Made by a program: the position numbers and the translations under genes
Shown: positions 16,220 through 25,557 of the stretch, in pieces
Position numbering within the stretch: the first letter of the stretch is position 1
Layout of the letters: every line of letters starts with the position of its first letter
From: Balneolales bacterium ANBcel1
Lineage (GTDB): Bacteria; Bacteroidota; Rhodothermia; Balneolales; Natronogracilivirgulaceae
Length of the DNA: 64,000 nt
Reading direction: 5' to 3'
Assembly: GCA_029688905.1 (NCBI GenBank)
Contig: JARULB010000007.1
Coordinates: 154,965-218,964 of the forward strand
The notes under the pieces: generated by a model
Seen by the model: only the letters and a program-made list of their open reading frames with translations
Told to the model about the DNA's origin: nothing
The model's database searches: none

Positions 16220-17677
16220 ATGATCCTCAATTTCGCAAAAAACTGGCTGCAGGACCCTACCCGCATCACCGAGCAGATAGCCCGGTATCTTCAGAATTCG
16301 GAAGAGTTTCATGCCGAGACCATTGAGTTCGACAAGGATGATCTTTTTTTTGAGGAAGGGGATCTGAACGATTCCGTTTACATCCTTCTGGAAGGAACGG
16401 TACAGCTCTCAAAGGCGGCACAGGGTGGGCGGTCTATCGGCATTGACTGGTTGCGTCCCGGCGCGCTGGTCGGTCTCATTTCGTTTGTAACCGGTGAGCC
16501 CGTTCTCACTACGGCCACGGCCGCCAGTCCATGCAAGGCGTTGAAGCTGGATGAAGAGGACTTCCTGAAGCTTCAGCAGACCAACAGCGAAATCGCCATG
16601 CTTGGTCAGCAGCTGATTATCGGAAACCTCATCGATCGTTACCACCATGTGGTTTCGGTCCATGTAGAGCTCGAGAGTATTAACGACACCTTGCAAAAAG
16701 AGCGCAACCATCTTCAGGAGGCGCTCAAGCAACTGGAAGAGACGCAGCACAGGCTCGTGAGCCAGGAAAAGATGGCGACTCTCGGCCAGCTGGTTGCCGG
16801 GATCGCCCATGAAATCAACAATCCCGCTGCGGCCATGCTCCGCGCCTCGGACAACCTGCTGGAATACCTGCCCAAGATTATTGCCGAGGCCGATCCCGAT
16901 CAGGAGCGGTCTTATGACCGGTTTTTCAGGATCGGGCTCAAGCGAAAGCTTCGCGACTCCGACCAGCAGCGTGAAAAACTTCGGGAGTGGGAGAAGTCCT
17001 ACCCCAAGCTTCCCCGAAGCCTGCTCAGAAAAATCACCTCCATGAATGACGAAGCGCTGGAGTTTGTACAGAAGCAACTGGGCAAGAAACCGGGATCCGA
17101 ACAGCGGGCCCAGCTTGAAAATGTGATCCTTTTCTATGAAAGCGGCTATTTCCTGAGAAACCTGCAGTCCAGCACCAAGCGTATCGGAGAGATCGTCTCA
17201 AGCCTGAAGAATTACAGCCGCCAGGACAAAGGGCAATACGAGAAAACCGACCTGCGCGACGGACTCAACGACACTCTGCTGCTGCTTTCCAACCGCCTCA
17301 AAAAAGTGGATGTAGTATTGAATTTCTCGGAAATCCCGGCGGTGAACGTAATCTCAGGAGAGATCAACCAGGTCTGGACCAACCTGATCATCAACGCCTG
17401 TGACGCCATGCAGGATCGCGGCGAACTGGTTATTTCATGTGACAATGACGACCGTTTCGTGTGGGTTTCCATTCGCGACAGTGGGCCGGGCATCAAGCCC
17501 TCAGCCGTTCGTGAAATCTTCAAACCGACCTTCACCACCAAGCAGAAAAACAGCAGCTTTGGCCTGGGCCTGGGGCTTTCCATCTCCCAGCAGATCGTCC
17601 TGAAGCATGGCGGACAAGTCCACGCCAAAAATGCCGATGAAGGCGGAGCCGAATTTACCGTATACCTCCCGCTGTAA
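16220..17677 (+). CDS. histidine kinase with cNMP-binding-like sensor
   Basis: A 485-residue cytoplasmic kinase with no membrane segment. Residues about 30-125 form a cyclic-nucleotide-binding-like beta roll ('FFEEGDLNDSVYILLEGTV'). The phosphate-binding cassette lacks the usual Arg ('TGEPVLTTATA'), so classical cAMP binding is doubtful. A coiled coil (145-185) leads to the H-box 'VAGIAHEINNP' with His197. About 100 residues (215-310) are inserted before the second helix 'RIGEIVSSLKNYSRQ'. The ATPase domain has the N-box 'NLIINACDAMQ', 'DSGPGI' and 'GLGLGLSI'. The start at 16220 has GGAG nine bases upstream. It is the likely partner of the preceding receiver. Confidence 0.93.
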   Translation: MILNFAKNWLQDPTRITEQIARYLQNSEEFHAETIEFDKDDLFFEEGDLNDSVYILLEGTVQLSKAAQGGRSIGIDWLRPGALVGLISFVTGEPVLTTATAASPCKALKLDEEDFLKLQQTNSEIAMLGQQLIIGNLIDRYHHVVSVHVELESINDTLQKERNHLQEALKQLEETQHRLVSQEKMATLGQLVAGIAHEINNPAAAMLRASDNLLEYLPKIIAEADPDQERSYDRFFRIGLKRKLRDSDQQREKLREWEKSYPKLPRSLLRKITSMNDEALEFVQKQLGKKPGSEQRAQLENVILFYESGYFLRNLQSSTKRIGEIVSSLKNYSRQDKGQYEKTDLRDGLNDTLLLLSNRLKKVDVVLNFSEIPAVNVISGEINQVWTNLIINACDAMQDRGELVISCDNDDRFVWVSIRDSGPGIKPSAVREIFKPTFTTKQKNSSFGLGLGLSISQQIVLKHGGQVHAKNADEGGAEFTVYLPL

Positions 17678-18032
17678 GCCCTCTTAACGGACGGCATCCG
17701 CCATGCCAATGTAGCCGCCTTTATCTGTAAATCATTTACATGCTCAATTTAGGCTTGCCACAAAGCCATGAAATAACTTTATTAAGAGTAGTTTTCTTAA
17801 TATGATATTCAAATTTAACCGCTATTTTGCGGGCATAATCAAAAGCAGAGAATTATAAATTTTCTGTACATACGGGTAACGTCCCCTAATCTGTTTCGGT
17901 TAACAGTTAATCCCGGTCATTGATACCGGGCCTGTCACGGGGGTACGACCGAATGATGATTTATTTCAAACAGAACTTTTATGTTCAACGGCCGAAAGGC
18001 TGATATTGTAAACCATTAACTGGAGTACCATT
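17678..18032. other. intergenic region upstream of pckG
   Basis: This 355-bp stretch separates the kinase from pckG and should hold the pckG promoter. It includes a CCCGGT/ACCGGG hairpin at 17912-17930 with a seven-base loop. I see no clear terminator for the kinase transcript and no gene. Confidence 0.55.
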
Positions 18033-19871
18033 ATGAATCATCCAAACTGGGTTAAGCACAAAGAGCTTATAAAGTGGGTGGAGGAGACGGCCGCCCTCAC
18101 CAAACCCGATAACATTGAATGGGTTGACGGCTCACAGGAGGAAAACGACCGGTTGTGTCAAACTCTTGTCGATGGCGGAACCTTCATCAGACTGAATGAG
18201 GAAAAACGCCCCAACAGTTTTGCCGCTTTCTCCGATCCTTCCGACGTTGCCCGTGTGGAAGACCGTACCTACATCTGCAGCAGACGAAAGGAAGATGCCG
18301 GTCCCACCAACAACTGGATCGAACCCAACGAAATGAAAAACACGCTGGGCAAATTGTACGATGGTTGTATGAAAGGCCGGACCATGTACGTCATCCCGTT
18401 CAGCATGGGCCCCATCGGTTCCCCGATTTCCCATATCGGCGTTGAGCTCACCGACTCCGCCTATGTTGTTGTCAACATGCGGATCATGACCCGCATGGGG
18501 AAAAAGGTACTGGATGCTCTGGGAGCCGAAGGCGAGTTTGTCAAGTGTCTGCACTCAGTAGGTGCCCCTCTCGAGAAAGGACAGAAGGATGTGCCCTGGC
18601 CCTGCAACAAGACCAAGTACATCTCCCACTTCCCCGAAGAGCGTTCGATCATGTCCTTCGGTAGTGGCTATGGCGGGAACGCCCTGCTCGGAAAGAAATG
18701 CTTCGCCCTGAGGATCGCTTCCACCATGGCACGTGACGAAGGCTGGCTGGCCGAGCACATGCTGATTCTGGGCGTGGAGTCTCCGGAGAAAGAGAAAACA
18801 TACGTTGCAGCCGCCTTCCCGAGTGCGTGCGGCAAGACCAACTTCGCCATGCTCATCCCCCCGAAAGAGATGGAAGGATGGAAAGTTACCACCATTGGTG
18901 ACGACATTGCATGGATCAAAAAAGACGAAAACGGACAGCTTCGGGCGATCAACCCGGAAGCAGGATGGTTCGGGGTAGCACCAGGCACCAACGACAAGTC
19001 CAACCCCAACGCCATGCTCTCTCTGGAGAAGAACTCCATCTTCACCAACTGTGCCCTTACCGATGACGGCGATGTCTGGTGGGAAGGAAAAACCAAGGAG
19101 CCCCCGGCAAACATGACCACATGGCAGGGTGAAAAGTATGATCCCAATTCAGGAAAAACAGCCGCGCACCCGAACGCACGCTTTACAGCGCCTGCTGCTC
19201 AGTGCCCGTCAATCGACCCGCAGTGGGAAGATCCTGCCGGTGTACCGATCAAAGCGTTTATCTTCGGCGGACGACGCAGCACCGCGGTACCCCTCGTGTA
19301 CCAGTCGGTTAACTGGAACTTCGGTGTCTACATGGCCGCAACCATGGGCTCTGAAATGACTGCCGCTGCTGCCGGTACCCTCGGGAAAGTCCGCCGCGAC
19401 CCGTTCGCGATGCTGCCCTTCCTTGGCTACCATGCCGCAGATTACTTCAACCACTGGCTGCAGATCGGACGCGAACTGCCCAACCCGCCGCGTATTTTCG
19501 GCGTCAACTGGTTCCGCACCGATGAGAACGGTAAATTCATCTGGCCCGGATTCGGTGATAACATGCGTGTTCTGAAGTGGGTGGTACAGCGTGTTCGCGG
19601 CGAAGCATTCGCTCTTGAGAGCCCGCTTGGCTGGATGCCGCGCTACGAAGACCTCGACTGGAGAGGACTTGAAGACTTCTCGGAAGAAGAATTCAACGAT
19701 CTGATGACCGTCGACCGTGAAGTCTGGAAAGATGAGGTTCTCGGACACGAGGAGCTGTTCTCCAAACTGTACGACCGCCTCCCGAAAGAGTTCCTCTTTA
19801 TGCGCGAACTCATTCGCTCCAGCCTCTGGCGCTCCCCGAAAAACTGGGGAATGGAGCCTGAGCGGTTCTAA
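18033..19871 (+). CDS. pckG: phosphoenolpyruvate carboxykinase (GTP)
   Basis: A 612-residue enzyme that converts oxaloacetate and GTP to PEP, CO2 and GDP; the length and motifs are those of the GTP-dependent family rather than the ATP-dependent one. The P-loop-like kinase-1 motif 'FPSACGKTN' at residues 262-270 carries the reactive cysteine. The kinase-2/metal region follows in '[10 protein letters not shown]', and '[17 protein letters not shown]' forms part of the nucleotide site. GGAG lies upstream of the start. A bidirectional terminator follows. Its proximity to ppdK and a probable dicarboxylate importer suggests a function in making PEP from C4 acids. Confidence 0.98.
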   Translation: MNHPNWVKHKELIKWVEETAALTKPDNIEWVDGSQEENDRLCQTLVDGGTFIRLNEEKRPNSFAAFSDPSDVARVEDRTYICSRRKEDAGPTNNWIEPNEMKNTLGKLYDGCMKGRTMYVIPFSMGPIGSPISHIGVELTDSAYVVVNMRIMTRMGKKVLDALGAEGEFVKCLHSVGAPLEKGQKDVPWPCNKTKYISHFPEERSIMSFGSGYGGNALLGKKCFALRIASTMARDEGWLAEHMLILGVESPEKEKTYVAAAFPSACGKTNFAMLIPPKEMEGWKVTTIGDDIAWIKKDENGQLRAINPEAGWFGVAPGTNDKSNPNAMLSLEKNSIFTNCALTDDGDVWWEGKTKEPPANMTTWQGEKYDPNSGKTAAHPNARFTAPAAQCPSIDPQWEDPAGVPIKAFIFGGRRSTAVPLVYQSVNWNFGVYMAATMGSEMTAAAAGTLGKVRRDPFAMLPFLGYHAADYFNHWLQIGRELPNPPRIFGVNWFRTDENGKFIWPGFGDNMRVLKWVVQRVRGEAFALESPLGWMPRYEDLDWRGLEDFSEEEFNDLMTVDREVWKDEVLGHEELFSKLYDRLPKEFLFMRELIRSSLWRSPKNWGMEPERF

Positions 19872-19912
19872 ATCCCTATTTGTATCCGGATATTACCGGG
19901 TATGATCTCTGT

Positions 19913-19951
19913 AAAAAAGGGGCAGTGATTCATTTCGCTGCCCCTTTTTTT
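19913..19951. terminator. bidirectional intrinsic terminator between pckG and tonB
   Basis: A seven-base GGGGCAG/CTGCCCC stem is flanked by six A on the left and seven T on the right, so it can terminate both pckG (plus strand) and the convergent tonB gene (minus strand). Confidence 0.92.
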
Positions 19952-19990
19952 GATACCCGGGAAAACACCGTGTGCTCGCAATTCACCTAT

Positions 19991-20668
19991 TCAGCCGGAG
20001 AGGCGGAATGTGATTGGAAGCGAATAACGAACCTTGACCGGCCGCCCGCGCTGCTTGCCCGGTGTGAACCGGATTTTCTTTACCGCCTCCAGAGCCGCTT
20101 CATCAAGGCCTCCACCGACACCACGAACCACCACGGGATCCTGGACATTGCCGTTTTCATCAATGACAAACTGAACGATCACCCTTCCTTCGATACCCGC
20201 CATTCGTGCCAGCTCGGGATACCTGAGATGCTGATAAAGCGCACTCATTCCGCCAATCAGCATCGGCATCTCCTCAACGATGGTAAAAACGTCAGGCTCG
20301 TCATACTCTTCCTCCAAATCCACTGGCGGAGGGGGTGGCGGTGGCAGGAACCCCAGTTCGTCGTCCCACTCAAGATCGGCAGACAAATCAAAAAACGGAT
20401 CGTCAATAATCACATCATCCGGCACCGCACGCGGTGCAGGGGGGCGTGGCGGAGGGGGCGGGCGATTAATCTGCTCCGTTCTCACCACTTCTTCCATCCT
20501 GATTACCTCCTGTTCTATCTCTTTGAGATTCAAATCCGTAGAAAAATCCAGATTGATTCGAAACGCGATAATCAGCAGCAAGAGTGTGACAATAAAACCC
20601 GTTTCAAGATTAATCAGATAGTAGTCACGCAGTTCCGCGCCGGGCTTCTTATTCCTGATTAAAGTCAT
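19991..20668 (-). CDS. TonB-family energy transducer
   Basis: A 225-residue protein with an N-terminal cytoplasmic tip, one transmembrane helix (about residues 24-42), two proline-rich clusters (near 'NRPPPPPRPP' and 'LPPPPPPPVD') separated by acidic residues, and a C-terminal TonB domain that starts near 'YPELARMAGIEGRVIVQF' and includes the typical 'AALEAVKKIRFTPGK'. It would pass proton-motive energy from ExbB-ExbD to outer-membrane receptors. The start at 20668 is supported by GGGAGG just upstream; an ATG 18 bases earlier is less likely. No exbB, exbD or receptor gene is adjacent, so it is an orphan transducer here. Confidence 0.92.
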   Translation of the reverse strand: MTLIRNKKPGAELRDYYLINLETGFIVTLLLLIIAFRINLDFSTDLNLKEIEQEVIRMEEVVRTEQINRPPPPPRPPAPRAVPDDVIIDDPFFDLSADLEWDDELGFLPPPPPPPVDLEEEYDEPDVFTIVEEMPMLIGGMSALYQHLRYPELARMAGIEGRVIVQFVIDENGNVQDPVVVRGVGGGLDEAALEAVKKIRFTPGKQRGRPVKVRYSLPITFRLSG

Positions 20669-20935
20669 GATACCTCCCAAGTACACAGAATAAACGTTTC
20701 ACAGCATCCTGTTACCGCGACTAAGCACCCGTCATCGCGGCCGAAGGCCGGAGATACAAACCTTCGTGCTATCGGATCAGAAAGGCATTGATCCGAATAC
20801 ACCCGCAACAGAAAAAGGCCAAAAAAGCAAACCCTGCTTACATTATAATACGTTTCAGACGGTATTTAGTTATACTTGTCCTTACCTTTTCTACTGATTA
20901 TAACTACAACACGATCACCATTAGACTGCGTTTTT

Positions 20936-21979
20936 TTGCACATCCGTAATAATTATATCGTCCGGGAACGGGTTTCGCTTAAGGCCTGTAACAGCTTCGG
21001 ACTGGAAGTCAGTGCCGCATATTATGCCGAAATCACTCACCCCGACGAGTTTCTTAAACTTATGGATACCGGGGTTTATCAGACCGGGCCCCGCTTCATC
21101 CTCGGCGGGGGCAGTAATGTTCTGTTTTCGGACGACTATCAGGGGCTCATTATCAGAAACAACATTCCCGGAATCAGCTTGATTGCTGAAGACGAACAGA
21201 CCGTCCGTGTTCGCACGGGAGCAGGAGTCGTCTGGGACGACCTTGTCCGCCATACCATCGAAAAAGGATGGGGCGGACTGGAGAATCTCTCCATGATTCC
21301 CGGCCTTACCGGTGCTGCACCCATCCAGAATATCGGTGCCTACGGAGTGGAACTCGACCAGGTGTTCTATTCGCTGGATGCCCTTTCTCTGGAAACCGGG
21401 CGACAACGGCAATTCCACCGCGAAGAGTGCCGCTTCGGATACCGGGACAGTATTTTCAAATCCGGTCAAAAAGATCAATGGCTGATCACTTCGGTCACGC
21501 TTACACTGAACAAAAAACCGAAGATCAATACGGACTTCGGTAACCTTGTGGCGGTACTGTCCGGTTGGGGGATCCGCAAACCGGATATCCGGGATATCAG
21601 CCGGGCGGTACGTCACATACGGTCAACCAAACTGCCCGACCCGGCCACTACCGGCAACGCGGGCAGCTTTTTCAAAAACCCGATCGTTCCGGACTCCCGT
21701 TATTCGGAATTGCAGAAAATGTACCCGGACTTGCCCGGCTATCCGTCCGGAAGCAGCCAAATGAAAATCCCGGCGGCCTGGCTCATTGACCATTGCGGGT
21801 ACAAAGGTTTCCGCTCAGGTGATGCCGGTATCCACGAGCACCACGCCCTGATCATCGTCAACTACGGAAACGCTACCGGCAGGCAACTGATTGATCTTGC
21901 AAAACAGATACAATATTCCGTATTTCAAACGTTTGGTATTCAACTGGAGCCTGAAGTCAATATTATTGGACCGAAATAA
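20936..21979 (+). CDS. murB: UDP-N-acetylenolpyruvoylglucosamine reductase
   Basis: FAD enzyme that reduces UDP-GlcNAc-enolpyruvate to UDP-MurNAc in peptidoglycan synthesis. FAD-binding landmarks are 'ILGGGSNVLFSDD' and 'IPGLTGAAPIQNIGAYG'; the catalytic serine lies in 'GNAGSFFKNP', and the C-terminal glutamate near 'LEPEVNIIG'. The Tyr-containing loop of the E. coli-type (type I) enzyme appears to be present. The start is uncertain: there is no ATG before conserved sequence, and the TTG at 20936 gives 347 residues, close to E. coli MurB; a TTG at 20876 would add 20 unlikely residues. No other mur gene is near. Confidence 0.93.
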   Translation: MHIRNNYIVRERVSLKACNSFGLEVSAAYYAEITHPDEFLKLMDTGVYQTGPRFILGGGSNVLFSDDYQGLIIRNNIPGISLIAEDEQTVRVRTGAGVVWDDLVRHTIEKGWGGLENLSMIPGLTGAAPIQNIGAYGVELDQVFYSLDALSLETGRQRQFHREECRFGYRDSIFKSGQKDQWLITSVTLTLNKKPKINTDFGNLVAVLSGWGIRKPDIRDISRAVRHIRSTKLPDPATTGNAGSFFKNPIVPDSRYSELQKMYPDLPGYPSGSSQMKIPAAWLIDHCGYKGFRSGDAGIHEHHALIIVNYGNATGRQLIDLAKQIQYSVFQTFGIQLEPEVNIIGPK

Positions 21980-22131
21980 TTCCCAGTTCCCTGCCTCTTC
22001 CCCATTGGCACGGGATTTGACCGGAACACTACCGGACAAATTCCCCCGTAATTTGAGCTTCTTCCGTTTCCCAACAATCAACATTTATCGATTTAAAAAA
22101 ACCCATCTGCATGGGCCACTTTGTTTCATAC

Positions 22132-23229
22132 ATGAAGCCTTTCCTGCTGTTTCTCGTACTGTTTGCCATCGGCAATGATTCCAGCATCAGTTACGGAGAG
22201 AAGAAAGAGTATGAAGAGGAAGTGATCATCTACACCACTTACGGTTATCTGGACGGCGACGAATGGATTGTTCCGATGCGAATCTATGTGGTTGAAGACC
22301 GGGATTATCTGGAAAGCCTGGTTACCGGCCTGATTGGATGGTCTCAAAGCCTCACTCAGGAAGAAAAGGAGATATTCGCATCCCGGATATCGGATTTTGT
22401 TAAGGACAGCGAATCGCGTGAAGAGGTGATCTTTGTTTTTGAAAACGATCCGCAGGAGGAAGCCTTTCAGGTGCAGGATGATGACGGCAATTATCCCCGG
22501 ACCAACCTGAACGGAATTATCGAAGGCCACATACGCATACCGGAAGCCCGTGCGGAGGAATTACTGGATGCACAGAATTCGGACACCGGATGGCTCGAAG
22601 TCCGGGTCGTTTCCGATGAACACATCGGCGGGGGAAGAATCCGGCTGATCGAACCGGCCGGCCTGTCGGTGATTTCCGACATCGACGACACGGTAAAAAT
22701 CACCGGAATGCCTATGGGGCTGAATTACATCATCCGAAAAACCTTTCTGGAAGAATACGTTGCGGCACCCGGCATGGCCGATCTCTATCAAACATGGAGT
22801 GAGTCCCCGTTCCATTATGTCTCCGGAACTCCCTGGCAGTTTTACAGACCCCTTACCGCCTTTCTGTTTTCTGAGGAGGCCGGATTTCCACCCGGCTCCA
22901 TGCATATGAAATTCACACCGAAAAATTTCGGCAGCCGGATTACCTGGAGCACACTCTCCAATCTTGTGACCAATGAGCTGGTCACCTACGAGCAGAAACT
23001 GGAACAAATCAGTACCATTTTCCGCCATTTCCCCGGCAGGGAATTTGTTCTGATCGGAGACTCCGGCGAGCGGGATCCCGAAGTTTACAGGGAAATCGCC
23101 AGGCTATACCCTGATCAGGTCCGGGAAATCTATATACGGGATGTCATCAACGACCGGGAGCTAAATCCGGAGCGGCTTGAGGGAATGGCCATCATCCCGG
23201 CACCCACATTTGAGCGCACGGACCGGTAA
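22132..23229 (+). CDS. secreted App1-family (DUF2183) phosphatase-like protein
   Basis: A 365-residue protein (ATG at 22111 would add seven residues) with an N-terminal signal segment, so it is probably periplasmic. The C-terminal half matches the catalytic domain of App1-type phosphatidate phosphatases: the HAD-like motif I 'ISDIDDTVK' supplies the nucleophile and acid/base aspartates, and 'VLIGDSGERDPEVY' supplies the motif III/IV acidic residues. 'HYVSGTPWQFYRPL' lies between them, as in the family. The N-terminal 180 residues form an acidic beta-rich domain without a named match. A phospholipid-phosphatase function is plausible by family but not proven. It ends 12 bp from a convergent gene, with no terminator between. 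Confidence 0.85.
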   Translation: MKPFLLFLVLFAIGNDSSISYGEKKEYEEEVIIYTTYGYLDGDEWIVPMRIYVVEDRDYLESLVTGLIGWSQSLTQEEKEIFASRISDFVKDSESREEVIFVFENDPQEEAFQVQDDDGNYPRTNLNGIIEGHIRIPEARAEELLDAQNSDTGWLEVRVVSDEHIGGGRIRLIEPAGLSVISDIDDTVKITGMPMGLNYIIRKTFLEEYVAAPGMADLYQTWSESPFHYVSGTPWQFYRPLTAFLFSEEAGFPPGSMHMKFTPKNFGSRITWSTLSNLVTNELVTYEQKLEQISTIFRHFPGREFVLIGDSGERDPEVYREIARLYPDQVREIYIRDVINDRELNPERLEGMAIIPAPTFERTDR

Positions 23230-23241
23230 CATACTTCGGAC

Positions 23242-24732
23242 TTACCCTTTCCTTCCCTTTTCCAGGAAGCGGGTCTGCATGCGATCGGTGAAATCGATCG
23301 CCGTATCGGAGTAGATATCAATCAGATTCCGGTTGAAGATTTCGCGGGTGATATATATTCCGGCCTGTTTCCAGTCGGGAAACTGCGCGATCCGGTCCAG
23401 TGCATCCAGATAGGCGTTTTCATCCCCTCCGAACAGCTCTTCTACAAATTCCGCCTCCATATCGCTCGCATACTTTCGGATTTCATCGAGCCTGAATCTG
23501 TCGGCATGAGATGGATCGCCGGGTGCGCCACTTTCGTCGTCCTCCTCCGTATCCATGCCGGAGAAACGCTGCCAAATCGGGACATCCTCTTCGTCTTCGC
23601 TCTTTCGGTGGCCGCTCAGTTTTTCAAACAGCGGCTCTTCCTCCTCGTCTTCCTCCCCGTTATCTGATTTGAGATTTTCATAAAGCGGCCGGTCCTCCTC
23701 ATCCGTCTCGTCTTTCCGGAACCGGGCCAACAGATTCTCTTCCCTTTCCGCTTCGCTTTGCTGGAATCGCGACGCCGATTGCCGGCTTTCGGATTTTTGA
23801 AGGGTGGATGCTTTCTGCTGCTCCGATTCGCCGTCCTCTTTCTCCGTTTTCCGGTAATCCTCCGAATGAGCCTGATCCCTGCCTGATTCCGTCGGTTGCC
23901 GGCCGGTTTCGCCCCCGGGCGACTGTTCCTTTTTTAGCGCGGTTTCCCGGACGCCGGCACTCCCGGCTTTACCGATGCCTCCTGAGTCCGTCCTGGAATC
24001 TTCGCTCTCATCCTCAAGGGGCGGTCTTGACAGGATTTCGATCAGCCGGCCCCGAGGAACGGGCTCCTGCTCAAGCCTGAAATGACGCGCAATACCGGGT
24101 TGCGCCTTGTCCATAAAAAAACGGGCAAACAGGTCCGGCTCAATACGCTCCCCGATCAGCTCAAACCACGGCTCAAACAACTGCGCCCAGTTGAGGGAGG
24201 TATAGTGGCTGGTCACCCGTTCGTCAAGTCGCTGCACGATACGTACAGCCTGCTCTCTTGTCAGTGTGTCGCGCTCTTTCTTCTCCATGAAACGGGGTAT
24301 GGCCGAAGCGAAATAGCTGTAGACGACGATCCATTCGCAGCGCTCCCGCACCGCCTCGAGATCCAGCCGGTCATCGGATCCGAAAATATACTCCGGGATG
24401 GTTTCTCTCGGGGTGATCAGGAGTTCGAGGAGATCTCCGACCGCCGACTCAATCACCGGTCTGGCGTAGCTTCCGGGCAGGCGTGTCTCCTCCCGGATGG
24501 TGCCGAGAAAGGTCCGCCATGACTCCCTGACCGAATCGGCATGCATATTGGCCCAATCGCTTTCGGGAGGCTGAAGGGTGTCCTGCAGATTCCGGATCAG
24601 CTCCAGGCGTATGCGGGCGGTGAGAAAATCGGGGAAACCGGCTTCCACCAGTTCGGCCTGCGAAAAAAACTCGCGGCCACTGCTCAGCTTGTTCAAATAG
24701 TGATCGGTGATGGTACGGATGAGTCGTTCCAT
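23242..24732 (-). CDS. acidic protein of unknown function with short repeats
   Basis: I do not recognise this 496-residue protein. Residues 1-235 are a helical, soluble domain. Residues about 235-415 are a very polar, probably disordered segment rich in Glu, Ser, Lys, Asp and Gln. Within it a short motif recurs three times: 'RPLYENLKS', 'EPLFEKLSG' and 'VPIWQRFSG', each preceded by acidic residues. A final conserved-looking helical domain (about 420-495) follows. There is no signal peptide or membrane helix. The ATG at 24732 is preferred; an in-frame TTG at 24765 is possible. It is divergent from an ABC ATPase gene 91 bp away. The layout suggests a scaffold or adaptor protein; this is inference. 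Confidence 0.75.
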   Translation of the reverse strand: MERLIRTITDHYLNKLSSGREFFSQAELVEAGFPDFLTARIRLELIRNLQDTLQPPESDWANMHADSVRESWRTFLGTIREETRLPGSYARPVIESAVGDLLELLITPRETIPEYIFGSDDRLDLEAVRERCEWIVVYSYFASAIPRFMEKKERDTLTREQAVRIVQRLDERVTSHYTSLNWAQLFEPWFELIGERIEPDLFARFFMDKAQPGIARHFRLEQEPVPRGRLIEILSRPPLEDESEDSRTDSGGIGKAGSAGVRETALKKEQSPGGETGRQPTESGRDQAHSEDYRKTEKEDGESEQQKASTLQKSESRQSASRFQQSEAEREENLLARFRKDETDEEDRPLYENLKSDNGEEDEEEEPLFEKLSGHRKSEDEEDVPIWQRFSGMDTEEDDESGAPGDPSHADRFRLDEIRKYASDMEAEFVEELFGGDENAYLDALDRIAQFPDWKQAGIYITREIFNRNLIDIYSDTAIDFTDRMQTRFLEKGRKG

Positions 24733-24823
24733 GGGCTGGGTCTCGTTTGGGAAATTATTCGGCAAGATACAGTTTTCAAACGAATTCGTTGGTCGTTTTC
24801 GTCACTCTGCTTACTTTAATGGC

Positions 24824-25495
24824 ATGATAACAGCAGAGTGCCATGAACTTGGGAAGCGTTTCGGAAAAACCATTGTTTTCAGGGGTGTGAACCTCCGGTT
24901 TGAGGGGCCAGCCGTCATCGGGATTCAGGGTGCTAACGGAAGCGGGAAATCGACATTGCTCAAGTGCCTCTCCGGACTCCTGAGGCCGAGTGAAGGGCGC
25001 GTCACATGGCACATCCGGGGAAAGCAAGTCAAGCTGCAGCAGATCCGTTACCAAATCGGCTTTACCGCGCCGCACATACAGATGTATCACGATCTGACCG
25101 TAAGCGAAAATCTCTCCTTTCTGCAGCGCGTTCGCCCGGCTCTTCCCGAACCTGAGATACCCCACTTTGCAGATAGTCCGGACCGACTGGCAGCCGTCAC
25201 GGGCATCGGACATCTGGCGGATCAACCGTACGGAACCCTCTCCTCCGGCCAGCAACAGCGTGTGCGCCTGGCCGGTGCATTGGTCTCCGCCCCACCCGTG
25301 CTGATGCTCGACGAACCCGGCACAAACCTGGACCGTGACGGAATCGCCCTGGTGAATGACATCATCATCCACCAGAAAAACGCCGGCGGGATGGTGTTTC
25401 TCGCATCCAACCGCCAGGAGGAACTCGACCTTTGCGAGCGGATCGTCGACCTGCAATCCCTTTCCTCCACCGACACACGGCAGGTTGCAGATTGA
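24824..25495 (+). CDS. ABC transporter ATP-binding protein, CcmA-like
   Basis: A 224-residue single ABC ATPase. Walker A 'GANGSGKST', Q-loop near 'IGFTAPHIQMY', signature 'LSSGQQQRVRLAGAL', Walker B 'VLMLDEP' and a D-loop are all present. The usual switch histidine position reads 'FLASNRQEE', i.e. Asn rather than His, as is also seen in CcmA-type haem-export ATPases. The small size and sequence fit the CcmA group, but no permease (ccmB/ccmC) is adjacent, so the partner is unknown. The ATG at 24824 is chosen because earlier in-frame starts overlap the divergent gene. The next gene, an aminopeptidase, follows after 62 bp. Confidence 0.85.
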   Translation: MITAECHELGKRFGKTIVFRGVNLRFEGPAVIGIQGANGSGKSTLLKCLSGLLRPSEGRVTWHIRGKQVKLQQIRYQIGFTAPHIQMYHDLTVSENLSFLQRVRPALPEPEIPHFADSPDRLAAVTGIGHLADQPYGTLSSGQQQRVRLAGALVSAPPVLMLDEPGTNLDRDGIALVNDIIIHQKNAGGMVFLASNRQEELDLCERIVDLQSLSSTDTRQVAD

Positions 25496-25557
25496 CGCGA
25501 GACGCAAGGCTCAAGCTCCACGGAACCACAATTTCAACGATGACACAAAGACATAAC

